From: CAZLPZ01 sp964561535
Lineage (GTDB): Bacteria; Pseudomonadota; Alphaproteobacteria; Micavibrionales; Micavibrionaceae
Assembly: GCA_964561535.1 (NCBI GenBank)
Contig: CAZLPZ010000002.1
Coordinates: forward strand, 1 to 64,000
Length of the DNA stretch: 64,000 nt
Direction of reading: 5' to 3'
The position numbers and the translations under genes were made by a program. This document shows, one piece after another, positions 6,762-16,380 of this stretch (the first letter of the stretch is position 1; the number at the start of each line of letters is the position of its first letter). The notes beneath the pieces were generated by a model, which worked only from the letters and a program-made list of their open reading frames with translations, was not told the origin of the DNA and did not search any database.

Positions 6762-8560
6762 TTGAGTATCCCTTACCACTTCTCGAAACGTCCCATCCCG
6801 TCCATACCCCATCGACCGGGAAATTTGAACTGATTGGATCACGCCAAACAACACTATCACTCGCACACGGACGCTTGGTCTTAATCAGTTTATTTTTCAC
6901 ATTCGCTTATCTTGGACTTGCCATCCGCGCTTTTGATATCATGATTATACAAGGAGAATTTTCAGAGTTTCGTGCCCATGTTGGGTTAAATACGCCACTC
7001 ACATCGACAACATCAATCCCACGCCGCGACATTATTGACCGTAATGGATTATTGCTCGCAACCTCTATAAAAACGGCATCTCTCTATGCTGATCCGCAAC
7101 ATATTTTAGATGTAGAGACAACAGCGCAGGCATTAGCCAAAATTTTTCCGGACCAAAATTATGGAGATCTACTTCAGAAACTTTCAAATGATAAACGATT
7201 TGTTTGGATTAAACGAAACATGACCCCAGATGAACAGGTTGATATCCTAGAACTAGGTCAGCCAGGTTTAAATTTCCAAGAAGAATATCGCCGTGTATAT
7301 CCTCAAGGCCCTATTACCGCACATATTATCGGTTATGATGACATTGACTCGAAAGGTATTGCAGGACTTGAACGTGGGTTAAATAGTATTCTATCCAAAA
7401 AAGATGAACCCATTCAACTTACAATCGATTTAAGACTACAGCATATTTTACGGCGAGAAATGGAAAAAACACTCCATGAATTTACAGCATCCGGCGCCGC
7501 TGGCATTATTATGGATGCGCACTCTGGCGATGTTTTAGCACTTGCATCGCTACCAGACTATGATCCACATCAAATAAGCAGCGCGAAGGACACTCAAAAA
7601 TTTAATCGTGCGACCCTTGCGACATACGAGCTAGGGTCTACGTTTAAAATTTTTACAACTGCCGCGGCATTTGAACAATTAAACCTTCCTTTATCTCAAA
7701 GCTATGACACAAGACAACCCATCAAAGTTGGACGATTCACAATTTCAGATTTCCATCCCGAAAACCGTATCCAAAGTATACCTGAAGTTTTTATGCATTC
7801 ATCAAATATCGGAACAGCGATGATCGCCCAACAAATTGGCACACTAGGTCTTAAAAGTTTTTTTGAACAGGTAGGATTTTTTGAACCAATATCATTTGAT
7901 ATACCAGAAAATGGACGCCCAATCGTCCCAAAACCTTGGCGGGATATTAGTACCCTGACCGCAAGTTACGGGCACGGAATTGCAATCACACCTCTTCATC
8001 TGGCCGCTGCAACAGCAACGATCATTGGAGACGGAACAGTTGTACATCCTCGCCTAATTGCCCCAAAAGATGAAAAATACAAACCAACCGCTACACGTGT
8101 CATTTCAAAAGATACCGTTCAGAAAATGCGCGCCCTCATGAGGCTTGTTGTACGGCACGGCACGGCGACCAAGGCCGATGTTACAGGTATGATGGTGGGT
8201 GGGAAAACCGGTACAGCCGAAAAAAATATCGATGGTAAATACATTCATAATGCCCTTGTATCTTCCTTTGTTGCTGCATTTCCTATGAATGACCCGCGAT
8301 ATGTTGTGCTGGTCACGATCGATGAACCAAAACCCAATAAATCTAGCTATGGCTATGCAACCGCCGGTTGGACCGCGGCACCTGCTGTTGGACGAATTAT
8401 CGAAAGCATGAGCGCTGTTCTGGCTATTGCGCCTGAAAATCAAACGAATGACCCCTCCGACATGTTGACCCCATATTTGAGCGAATTTTGCGACCCAAAC
8501 CCTACTCCTGATACACATACAAAGGCTATAAAAATTGCGTCTTGCAGATCTATACCCTGA
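6758..8560 (+). CDS. ftsI: Septal peptidoglycan transpeptidase FtsI (PBP3)
   Basis: The 600-residue class B penicillin-binding protein crosslinks septal peptidoglycan with FtsW. It has an N-terminal membrane anchor (about residues 38-60), a PBP dimerisation domain beginning near SIPRRDIIDRNGLLLA, and a transpeptidase domain. The active-site motifs are all present: S294-T-F-K297, S348-S-N350 and K483-T-G485. It overlaps ftsL by 4 bp and murE by 26 bp. Length fits the family. The C-terminal 50 residues extend past the transpeptidase core and carry several cysteines. Confidence 0.96.
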   Translation: MIEYPLPLLETSHPVHTPSTGKFELIGSRQTTLSLAHGRLVLISLFFTFAYLGLAIRAFDIMIIQGEFSEFRAHVGLNTPLTSTTSIPRRDIIDRNGLLLATSIKTASLYADPQHILDVETTAQALAKIFPDQNYGDLLQKLSNDKRFVWIKRNMTPDEQVDILELGQPGLNFQEEYRRVYPQGPITAHIIGYDDIDSKGIAGLERGLNSILSKKDEPIQLTIDLRLQHILRREMEKTLHEFTASGAAGIIMDAHSGDVLALASLPDYDPHQISSAKDTQKFNRATLATYELGSTFKIFTTAAAFEQLNLPLSQSYDTRQPIKVGRFTISDFHPENRIQSIPEVFMHSSNIGTAMIAQQIGTLGLKSFFEQVGFFEPISFDIPENGRPIVPKPWRDISTLTASYGHGIAITPLHLAAATATIIGDGTVVHPRLIAPKDEKYKPTATRVISKDTVQKMRALMRLVVRHGTATKADVTGMMVGGKTGTAEKNIDGKYIHNALVSSFVAAFPMNDPRYVVLVTIDEPKPNKSSYGYATAGWTAAPAVGRIIESMSAVLAIAPENQTNDPSDMLTPYLSEFCDPNPTPDTHTKAIKIASCRSIP

Positions 8561-10052
8561 TACGCCCGGTGGCACAAACATCACCATAACCGCGTTGTGT
8601 GAAGATTCACGACGTGCGATACCCGGTGCCATTTTTTTTGCACATTCAGGATCTAAAAAAAATGGACTCTCATTTATATCATCTGCCATCATGGCCGGAT
8701 GTGTTGCAATTATTGTGCCAGAAGATACGAATACATCAGATTTTTCTCAAAATATTCCACACAACGTTCCAATCATTCCGGTAAAAAATACACGTGCTGA
8801 TATCGCACGATGTGCGGCAATTTTTTATTCTAAACAACCACGTTATATTTTTGCCGTTACAGGAACTTCGGGAAAAACGAGTGTAACTTATTTTATACAA
8901 CAACTATGCAACCAGATGAATAAATCAGCTGTATCAATTGGGACGATTGGTGTCGCTGGTGCAATTTCTCGGAAAGAAACACTAACCACACCCGAAGCCC
9001 CTGAACTCCATGCTCTTTTAAACGATGTTGCGCAACAAGGAATCAATTATGCAGCAATTGAAGCATCATCCCAAGCAATTATTCAACACCGTATAGATAA
9101 AGTGTCTATCCATGCGGCAGCCTTTACAAATTTGTCACAAGACCATCTTGATTATCACCAGACAATAGAAAACTATTTTGCTGCAAAATTACGATTATTC
9201 AGCGAAATCCTCCCACAAAATGGAACAGCTGTTTTAAATTTTGATGACCAGAAATGCGCAGATATTTTAAAAATATGCCGTAACCGAGGCATACGCACCA
9301 TAACATATGGGACAAAAATCGGTGCAGATATCTATCTGAACGACCATACACTTACTCCCAATGGTCAACGTGTGACATTTACCTTCCGTGACACACCATA
9401 TACATTTGACACAACAGTCGCAGGGAAATTCCAAGCAACAAATATGCTCTGTGCGCTTGCTCTTGTAACAAGCTGTGGATTTTCATTTTCTGAAATTATA
9501 AAACATTTGGGACATCTAGTTGCACCACCGGGTCGATTAGAACCAATCACAGGCCACCCAAATGGCGCTCAAATTTATGTTGATTATGCCCATAAACCCG
9601 ATGCTCTATTAAATGTACTTCAAGAATTGCGCGCACATCACCCCCGCCGCTTATCTGTAGTATTTGGATGTGGCGGCGATCGCGACACATCCAAACGCGC
9701 TCTAATGGGCGATATCGCCGCTCGATATGCAGACGATATCATTATCACAGATGATAACCCAAGGTCCGAAGACCCCTCGATAATCCGACGTATGATTATC
9801 GAGGGTGCACATTCTGCACACACGCGCGCCATTATTCATGAAATCGCCGATCGTCGCACAGCAATTCATAGAGGTATTTCTGAATTAAAATATGGAGATA
9901 TTTTAGTGATTGCTGGGAAAGGCCACGAGCAAGGTCAAAAATTCAAAGACTATACCGAACCGTTTGACGACCGTGATGTTGTTCGTGACGTTTTAAAAAA
10001 ATTCATACCCCCTACTTTATCTTCGCCTCTACCCAAAGGTCGTTCATTATGA
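8535..10052 (+). CDS. murE: UDP-MurNAc-L-Ala-D-Glu:meso-diaminopimelate ligase MurE
   Basis: The 505-residue cytoplasmic Mur ligase adds the third peptide residue. The ATP-binding motif is VTGTSGKTS (GKT at 113-115), and D407-N-P-R410 is the signature of enzymes that use meso-diaminopimelate rather than lysine. The N-terminal domain carries the CEDSRRAIPGAIFFA uridine-binding segment. I take the TTG at 8535 as start because it is the only one that keeps LADLYPD in frame; this makes a 26-bp overlap with ftsI. It overlaps murF by 4 bp. Confidence 0.95.
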   Translation: MRLADLYPDTPGGTNITITALCEDSRRAIPGAIFFAHSGSKKNGLSFISSAIMAGCVAIIVPEDTNTSDFSQNIPHNVPIIPVKNTRADIARCAAIFYSKQPRYIFAVTGTSGKTSVTYFIQQLCNQMNKSAVSIGTIGVAGAISRKETLTTPEAPELHALLNDVAQQGINYAAIEASSQAIIQHRIDKVSIHAAAFTNLSQDHLDYHQTIENYFAAKLRLFSEILPQNGTAVLNFDDQKCADILKICRNRGIRTITYGTKIGADIYLNDHTLTPNGQRVTFTFRDTPYTFDTTVAGKFQATNMLCALALVTSCGFSFSEIIKHLGHLVAPPGRLEPITGHPNGAQIYVDYAHKPDALLNVLQELRAHHPRRLSVVFGCGGDRDTSKRALMGDIAARYADDIIITDDNPRSEDPSIIRRMIIEGAHSAHTRAIIHEIADRRTAIHRGISELKYGDILVIAGKGHEQGQKFKDYTEPFDDRDVVRDVLKKFIPPTLSSPLPKGRSL

Positions 10053-11554
10053 CTCAACCCATACCTCCTTCTTCTTTTTTATCTGCACAAGATATTGCAC
10101 GCGCAACAGGCGGTATAACAACAGGCCTATGGACAGCCCACTCATTACGATTTGATTCACGTTCCATTATTCCGGGTGATGTTTTTATTGCTCTAAAATC
10201 ATCCGATTACCCAAGATTACGGGGACGCACAGGAGCGGATGGACATCAATATATTAATGCCGCATTTAAAAATGGCGCAGTGGGTGCAATCGTTGAAACA
10301 ATCCCAAAAGGTTCTGAAAATGACCCGCGTTTTATACACGTTGCATCAACCTATCAAGCCTTAATCGATCTCGGAATTTTCATGCGCACCCAAATCAATG
10401 GCCCTGTCATTGGAATCACCGGATCTGTTGGAAAGACAAGTACACGCTGCATGATGTCACATGTCTTTAAAAGTTTTGGAATAACACATAGTTCAGATGA
10501 AAATTATAATAATATCCAGGGAGTCCCATATACCTTAGCAAACACACCAAAGAATACAGATTATACGATTATCGAAATGGGAATGGATTGCCCAGGCGAA
10601 CTTACACCACTTACCAAAATAGCACGCCCCACCATTGCCATCATTACCACTGTAGCACCAGCACACATGGAAAATTTTGATAATGGCATTGACGGAATTG
10701 CGGACGCAAAATCTGAAATTTTTTTTGGCCTAGAGTCCAACGGTACTGCGATTATTAATCGCGATATATCAACCTATGGTCGTGTTCTTTTTAATGCAAA
10801 AAATATTGGCCTATCAAAAATTTATAGTTTTGGTGAACATCCTGAATCAGATGCACTCATGTTAAGTTGTATTGAAGCACGCAATGGCACCAAAGTTATT
10901 GCAAAAATTTTAGATGAAACAATTTCTTTTAAAATTCCTGCAGGTAAACATCAAGCGATCAACGCACTTTCTGTACTATTATGTGTAAAACTATCAGGTC
11001 TATCTCTTCAAAAAGCTGCAAAAGAACTTGAGACCTTTACAGCAATAGAAGGCCGAGGTCGTGAAGAACATCTCAATATTGGCGATCCGAAAAATCCCGT
11101 CATTTTAATTGATGAAAGTTATAATGCATCACCTGCTGCTATGAATGCCGCATTTCGTGTTGTTGCACTCATTGATCCTGGACGGGGTGGCCGGCGTATT
11201 GCCATTTTGGGTGATATGTTAGAATTGGGCACCAATGCACCAAAATTACACGCCGATCTAGCCTTGCCTATTCGCGCGGCAAATATTGACCTCGTCTATA
11301 CATGTGGCACATTAATGAAGCATCTACATGACGCATTACCGGCAAATACGCGCGGTGCCCACCGCGACACATCGTCCGAACTGGCCCAAATTGTGCCCGA
11401 CATCCTTGTGCCCGGGGATGTTGTCGTCGTAAAAGGGTCCAAGAGCAGTCGGATGGATACCGTGGTCGAGGCATTACGCGCTCTACCCCAGCGTCAATCA
11501 GCACAAGCACAAACAATAACCCCCGATGCGGAAGAAAATCGTCATGCTTTATAA
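10049..11554 (+). CDS. murF: UDP-MurNAc-tripeptide:D-Ala-D-Ala ligase MurF
   Basis: The 501-residue Mur ligase attaches D-Ala-D-Ala to give the UDP-MurNAc-pentapeptide. It has the N-terminal substrate domain with FDSRSIIPGDVFIAL, the ATP-binding loop GITGSVGKTSTR near residues 126-137, the central domain with NIQGVPYTL, and a C-terminal domain with DESYNASPAAMNAA. The last acts in substrate binding in this family. The start overlaps murE by 4 bp, and the stop lies 11 bp inside mraY. No unusual residues were seen. Confidence 0.95.
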   Translation: MTQPIPPSSFLSAQDIARATGGITTGLWTAHSLRFDSRSIIPGDVFIALKSSDYPRLRGRTGADGHQYINAAFKNGAVGAIVETIPKGSENDPRFIHVASTYQALIDLGIFMRTQINGPVIGITGSVGKTSTRCMMSHVFKSFGITHSSDENYNNIQGVPYTLANTPKNTDYTIIEMGMDCPGELTPLTKIARPTIAIITTVAPAHMENFDNGIDGIADAKSEIFFGLESNGTAIINRDISTYGRVLFNAKNIGLSKIYSFGEHPESDALMLSCIEARNGTKVIAKILDETISFKIPAGKHQAINALSVLLCVKLSGLSLQKAAKELETFTAIEGRGREEHLNIGDPKNPVILIDESYNASPAAMNAAFRVVALIDPGRGGRRIAILGDMLELGTNAPKLHADLALPIRAANIDLVYTCGTLMKHLHDALPANTRGAHRDTSSELAQIVPDILVPGDVVVVKGSKSSRMDTVVEALRALPQRQSAQAQTITPDAEENRHAL

Positions 11555-12644
11555 TCTTTTAACGCCTTTTGCTGATCACGATGGACTCGGATTTCTAAAC
11601 ATCTTCCGATATATTACCTTTCGTACGGGATGTGCAATTATCACATCCCTTACAATCACTCTAATCATCGGTCCGTTTGTAATCCGATGGCTAAAATCAA
11701 AACAAAGTGAAGGTCAACCAATCCGTCCCTTAGGTCCTGAAACACATTTTAAAAAGGCAGGTACTCCAACGATGGGCGGCTTGATGATGATTGTATCAAT
11801 CGTCATATCCACTCTTTTATGGATGGATTTATTCAACAGTTTTGTGTGGATTGCGTTACTCGTTTTACTGGGATACGCAGCAATTGGTTTCCAAGATGAT
11901 TACTTGAAACTTACGCGACGATCTCACCATGGTATGTCGGCACGAAATAAAATGCTCGCACAAATTGCACTTGGGTCAATTGCTACATTTGGAATTGTGA
12001 TGTCAATGCCCGAAAATCCGGCGGGATTAGCCACGGGCATTGCTTTTCCGTTTATCAAAGATTATTTCCTCAATTTATCTATCTTTTTTGTCGCATGGTC
12101 CTTAATAGTGATCATTGGTGCATCAAATGCGGTTAATTTAACAGATGGCCTTGATGGACTTGCCACGGTTCCGGTCGCGATTGCGGCCTCTTGTTTTGGA
12201 TTAATTGCATACCTTGCAGGAAATTCTGTATATACAACCTATCTTCATATTCCATATATTCCAGGAACAGGCGAACTTGCGATATTATGTGGGGCCATTG
12301 TTGGCGCATGTATGGGGTTCTTGTGGTACAACGCCCCTCCCGCTCAGGTATTTATGGGTGACGTTGGATCACTATCATTAGGCGGTGTTTTAGGTGCAAT
12401 TGCAGTCATGACAAAACACGAGATTGTTCTTGCCATTATTGGAGGACTATTTGTAATGGAAACTGTTTCTGTCGTTATTCAAGTTTTATATTTCAAAGCC
12501 ACAGGAAAAAGGTTTTTCCGCATGGCACCCATCCACCATCATTTTGAAAAACTAGGATGGCCCGAAACCACGGTTGTCATTCGGTTCTGGATTATTGCAC
12601 TTGTGCTTGCCTTAATTGGGCTTTCGACTCTAAAACTGCGCTAA
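11544..12644 (+). CDS. mraY: Phospho-N-acetylmuramoyl-pentapeptide-transferase MraY
   Basis: This polytopic membrane enzyme transfers phospho-MurNAc-pentapeptide to undecaprenyl phosphate, making lipid I. Typical motifs are the N-terminal MLYNLL, THFKKAGTPTMGG, FQDDYLKLTR, the metal-binding D201-GLD204-G, MGDVGSLSLGG and the C-terminal MAPIHHHFEKLGWPE. I choose the ATG at 11544 because MLYNLL is the conserved family start; an ATG six codons earlier is in frame. With this start the protein has 366 residues and overlaps murF by 11 bp. Confidence 0.96.
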   Translation: MLYNLLTPFADHDGLGFLNIFRYITFRTGCAIITSLTITLIIGPFVIRWLKSKQSEGQPIRPLGPETHFKKAGTPTMGGLMMIVSIVISTLLWMDLFNSFVWIALLVLLGYAAIGFQDDYLKLTRRSHHGMSARNKMLAQIALGSIATFGIVMSMPENPAGLATGIAFPFIKDYFLNLSIFFVAWSLIVIIGASNAVNLTDGLDGLATVPVAIAASCFGLIAYLAGNSVYTTYLHIPYIPGTGELAILCGAIVGACMGFLWYNAPPAQVFMGDVGSLSLGGVLGAIAVMTKHEIVLAIIGGLFVMETVSVVIQVLYFKATGKRFFRMAPIHHHFEKLGWPETTVVIRFWIIALVLALIGLSTLKLR

Positions 12645-12659
12645 TCACAGGATACAGTC

Positions 12660-14063
12660 ATGATTGATTTAACGCCATACCTCTTAGATATTCATCATAA
12701 GCCTATCGCAGTTTTCGGTCTGGGGAAATCGGGATCAACAACAATACAAGCATTGACCCAAGTCGGCGCAACAGTAATGATTGGTGATGACGATCCTAAA
12801 AAGGTCCCTGAATATTTAGGGGATCATGTTACAGCACTTGATCTTGATTTCTCAAATTTATCTAAATGCGGGTCATTAATTTTATCCCCAGGAATTCCTC
12901 TCGATTATCCAACACCCCACCCCGTTGTGACCGCTGCCCATCAAATGGGAATCGAAATTATCGGCGACATCGAATTATTTGCACGTGCCCGCACGGGATA
13001 TAAAACAATTGGAGTAACGGGTACAAACGGAAAATCGACAACGACCGCTCTGATCGCTCACATTTTAAATGCGTCCGGAAAAAAGGCAATTCCCTGTGGT
13101 AATATTGGAGACCCTATCTTATCAACAAACCCAATGTCAGATACAATCTATGTCATTGAATTGTCCTCATTTCAAATTGACCTGTGCCCCACATTCCGGC
13201 CCGACATCAGCATTCATTTAAATATCACACCTGATCACTTGGACCGTCATGGGACATTGGATCATTATATTGCAATTAAAGAACGTCTATTTGAGGGGCC
13301 TGGAATCGGCTTTTGTGGCGTAGATGATAATGCATCCATCGGTATGTTTAATCGGACTCAAAAAAATAACTCGGCACGCTCGATAACCCCGTTATCTGTT
13401 TTAAATCAAATGCCAAACGGAATTTTTGTAACCCCAAACGGAAACGTATTTGATTATACTTTACCCAATAAAACGATCCATTCCATTGGATCATTCAACG
13501 AATTACCGACCCTTAAAGGGACCCATAATTTTCAAAATGCACTTTTTGCTTATGCGACCACACATGCATGCGGTTGTACTGTCGCGAATATTTTTAATGC
13601 ATTAAAAACATATCCTGGTCTTCCTCATCGACAACTCAACGTACGTAAGATTGGCCAGGTTGATTATATTAATGACAGTAAAGCAACAAATGCGGATGCC
13701 AGCGAAAAAGCCTTAAAAACATTTGATAATATTCACTGGATCGTCGGTGGACTCCCAAAGTCCGGTGGACTGGCCGGCCTTGAGCCCCTATCCTCTCGAA
13801 TCTCACGTGCCTATTTAATCGGGACAGCAGTTCAAGATTTTTCGATCTTTATGCGGGCCAATAATATTCCCTTTGAACGAGCAAATACACTCGAAAATGC
13901 TGTCGCTTCAGCCCATAAATTTGCACAATCTATGAAAAAACCCGCTACGGTCCTCCTTTCTCCAGCCTGTGCATCTTATGATCAATTTAAATCATACGAA
14001 CATCGAGGCGATGTCTTTACCACGTTGGTACAAAACTTAACCTTAATGGAAAAATCGGCATGA
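12660..14063 (+). CDS. murD: UDP-MurNAc-L-Ala:D-Glu ligase MurD
   Basis: The 467-residue ligase adds D-glutamate to UDP-MurNAc-L-alanine. It has the N-terminal FGLGKSGSTTI Rossmann-like motif, the ATP-binding GVTGTNGKSTTTALIAH near residue 120, LSSFQIDL, LNITPDHLDRHG and the C-terminal NDSKATNADA motif, all typical of MurD. The start is 15 bp after mraY with an appropriate spacing, one of the few non-overlapping junctions of the cluster. The stop overlaps ftsW by 4 bp. Confidence 0.96.
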   Translation: MIDLTPYLLDIHHKPIAVFGLGKSGSTTIQALTQVGATVMIGDDDPKKVPEYLGDHVTALDLDFSNLSKCGSLILSPGIPLDYPTPHPVVTAAHQMGIEIIGDIELFARARTGYKTIGVTGTNGKSTTTALIAHILNASGKKAIPCGNIGDPILSTNPMSDTIYVIELSSFQIDLCPTFRPDISIHLNITPDHLDRHGTLDHYIAIKERLFEGPGIGFCGVDDNASIGMFNRTQKNNSARSITPLSVLNQMPNGIFVTPNGNVFDYTLPNKTIHSIGSFNELPTLKGTHNFQNALFAYATTHACGCTVANIFNALKTYPGLPHRQLNVRKIGQVDYINDSKATNADASEKALKTFDNIHWIVGGLPKSGGLAGLEPLSSRISRAYLIGTAVQDFSIFMRANNIPFERANTLENAVASAHKFAQSMKKPATVLLSPACASYDQFKSYEHRGDVFTTLVQNLTLMEKSA

Positions 14064-15256
14064 ACTGGATCTCTTTTGCCCGCACCGAACGTCATGCTAT
14101 TTCAAATTGGTGGTGGACAGTTGACCGTACACTTTTAACCGCCCTATTGATTCTTATAGGTATCGGCATTGCCCTTGTCATGGCAGCAAGCCCTCCTGTT
14201 GCTGAGCGCATTGGGGCATCAGGAATGCATTTTGTCATTCGCCATTTTATTTTTTTAGCTCCCACAATTCTTCTTCTGTTATCTCTTTCCTTTTTAAACG
14301 AACGTCAAATCTGGCGCGTCGCAACATATGTTTTATTTACGATGTTCATTATGATGATCATTGTATTATTTATAGGAGATGAGATAAAAGGGGCCCAACG
14401 ATGGATTCATTTCCCCGGTTTTTCGCTACAGCCAAGTGAACTCGCCAAACCAGCCTTTGCCGTTTTTGCAGCCTGGCTTTTTTCTCAAAAAAAGGAAAAC
14501 CCTTTATTTCCTGGTGATATTCTAGCAGCACTTGTATATTGTATTTTGGTAATCTTACTATTATTACAGCCCGATTTTGGAATGACCATTGTAACAACGG
14601 CAATGTTTGCAACCCAAATTTTTCTAGCCGGATTACGATTCCGATATCTAATCGGATTTATCGGTATGTGTGTTTGCGGAATAATACTCGCCTATTACGG
14701 CATTGCACACGTCCAAAGTCGCATTGACCGATTTTTGGACCCCGCATCAGGAGACACCTATCAAGTTCAGCGATCCATTGACGCGATTAAATACGGCGGC
14801 GCATTAGGTACCGGCCCAGGGCAAGGCGTTATGACATCGCGTATTCCCGATGCACATGCCGATTTTATTTTTTCTGTTGGTGCCGAAGAATATGGTTTTG
14901 GATTTGTCCTCGCACTTTTATTACTCTATGGCTATATAATTTGGCGTGTTTTACGACATTTATACGCCACACAAAGCCTATTTACGATCCTATCCTGCTC
15001 GGCCCTCCTGACCATGTTTGGCCTTCAGGCACTTGTCCATATTGGTTCAGCCATGCAAGTTTTACCAACCAAAGGAATGACATTACCCTTTATCAGTTAC
15101 GGTGGGTCTTCTATGATTGCATTCGGGTTCTCGTTTGGAATCATTTTAGGACTGACGCGACGACATTCTAAAACAAGTGCGGCGCGCATGGGATTATCGG
15201 CTCGACCTTTGTCCCCAACAAATGAAAAAAATGATCCACAGGATTTTCTTATATGA
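14060..15256 (+). CDS. ftsW: Septal peptidoglycan polymerase FtsW
   Basis: The 398-residue SEDS-family membrane protein polymerises lipid II at the septum together with FtsI. About ten membrane segments are visible. Family motifs include GAQRWIHFPGFSLQPSELAK near residue 112, LLQPDFGMT, ISPxA-equivalent IDAIKYGGALGTGPGQG, the DFIFSVGAEEYGF loop and the C-terminal LPTKGMTLPFISYGGSSM. It overlaps murD by 4 bp and murG by 4 bp, the standard order. Confidence 0.95.
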   Translation: MNWISFARTERHAISNWWWTVDRTLLTALLILIGIGIALVMAASPPVAERIGASGMHFVIRHFIFLAPTILLLLSLSFLNERQIWRVATYVLFTMFIMMIIVLFIGDEIKGAQRWIHFPGFSLQPSELAKPAFAVFAAWLFSQKKENPLFPGDILAALVYCILVILLLLQPDFGMTIVTTAMFATQIFLAGLRFRYLIGFIGMCVCGIILAYYGIAHVQSRIDRFLDPASGDTYQVQRSIDAIKYGGALGTGPGQGVMTSRIPDAHADFIFSVGAEEYGFGFVLALLLLYGYIIWRVLRHLYATQSLFTILSCSALLTMFGLQALVHIGSAMQVLPTKGMTLPFISYGGSSMIAFGFSFGIILGLTRRHSKTSAARMGLSARPLSPTNEKNDPQDFLI

Positions 15257-16365
15257 CATTGTTACAACAAAAAACAGTGATGATTGCAGCAGGAGGCAGC
15301 GGTGGGCATGTCTTCCCCGCAATCGCCCTAGCCGATGAGCTCATCACGCGTGGGATAAATGTTATTTTTGTATCCGACAATCGTGGCGCGCGATTTATTT
15401 CCGACACAGCCAGTAGCAATATGACGGTCAAAATCATCCGTGCTGGCACCATCCGAAAACGCCCTATAGCATTCATCAAAGACTTGTACAATATGGGCGT
15501 TGGAATCTTACAATCATTTGATATTATCCGAGATTATTCCCCATCTGTTATTGTTGGCTTTGGGGGATACCCCAGTTTTCCGCCTGTTTTCGCAGCTCAA
15601 ATTTTACACATCCCCACAATCCTCCATTCTGCCGATGCCGTTGTGGGCCAAGCCAACCGGATACTGGCGCGATTTTGTACACGCCTTGCCTTATCATTCC
15701 CAAACTTTAAAGGCTTGAGTAAAAAATTACGTACAAAAACGATTATCACAGGCCTCCCCATTCGCCCAGCCATCGAAGCATTATACCCTCCCACTTATAT
15801 TTCACCTGATCCTACCGGAACTATTAATATTTTAATCATGGGCGGGTCACAAGGTGCTGGAATATTGGGCGAACCATTGGCGCGCATGATATGCACCCTG
15901 TCGCCACAAGATCGAACCCGCCTGCATCTCATACACCAGGTACGTATCGAGGCAATTCATACTGTGCGCGCCCTGTATCAATCGGCGGAAATTAAAGCGA
16001 TTTGCGAGCCTTTTATTAAAGATATTCCTGAAATATTAAAATCAACCCACCTGTTTATTGGCCGGTCGGGAGCCAGCACGGTCATTGAAATGAGTTTGGC
16101 CGGAATCCCCTCCATTTTTATTCCTCTGATCGCGGCATCACACAAAGACGCACAACAACGTGAAAATGCCCGCATTTTGGCCAATTCGGGCGGCGCCATC
16201 TTAATTGAAGAATCGGATTTTACCCCTACAAATTTCCTTGCACACCTGACCCGCCTGTTGCATGATCCGGAACAATTAAAGCAAATGGCAACAGCCGTAA
16301 CATCGAATGCGCAACCCAATGCGGCACGTGCCTTGGCAGATGTTACCCTTTCCATTGCCCCTTAA
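15253..16365 (+). CDS. murG: UDP-GlcNAc:lipid I transferase MurG
   Basis: The 370-residue GT28 glycosyltransferase adds GlcNAc to lipid I to give lipid II on the inner face of the cytoplasmic membrane. The first glycine-rich loop is AAGGSGGHVFPAIALADEL (about residues 12-30), followed by VGFGGYPSFPPVFAAQ, IMGGSQGA and the UDP-GlcNAc-binding IGRSGASTVIEMSLAGIPSIFIPL with the downstream HKDAQQRENA segment. It overlaps ftsW by 4 bp. Length is normal. Confidence 0.96.
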   Translation: MTLLQQKTVMIAAGGSGGHVFPAIALADELITRGINVIFVSDNRGARFISDTASSNMTVKIIRAGTIRKRPIAFIKDLYNMGVGILQSFDIIRDYSPSVIVGFGGYPSFPPVFAAQILHIPTILHSADAVVGQANRILARFCTRLALSFPNFKGLSKKLRTKTIITGLPIRPAIEALYPPTYISPDPTGTINILIMGGSQGAGILGEPLARMICTLSPQDRTRLHLIHQVRIEAIHTVRALYQSAEIKAICEPFIKDIPEILKSTHLFIGRSGASTVIEMSLAGIPSIFIPLIAASHKDAQQRENARILANSGGAILIEESDFTPTNFLAHLTRLLHDPEQLKQMATAVTSNAQPNAARALADVTLSIAP

Positions 16366-16380
16366 ATAAACAGGTTGAAA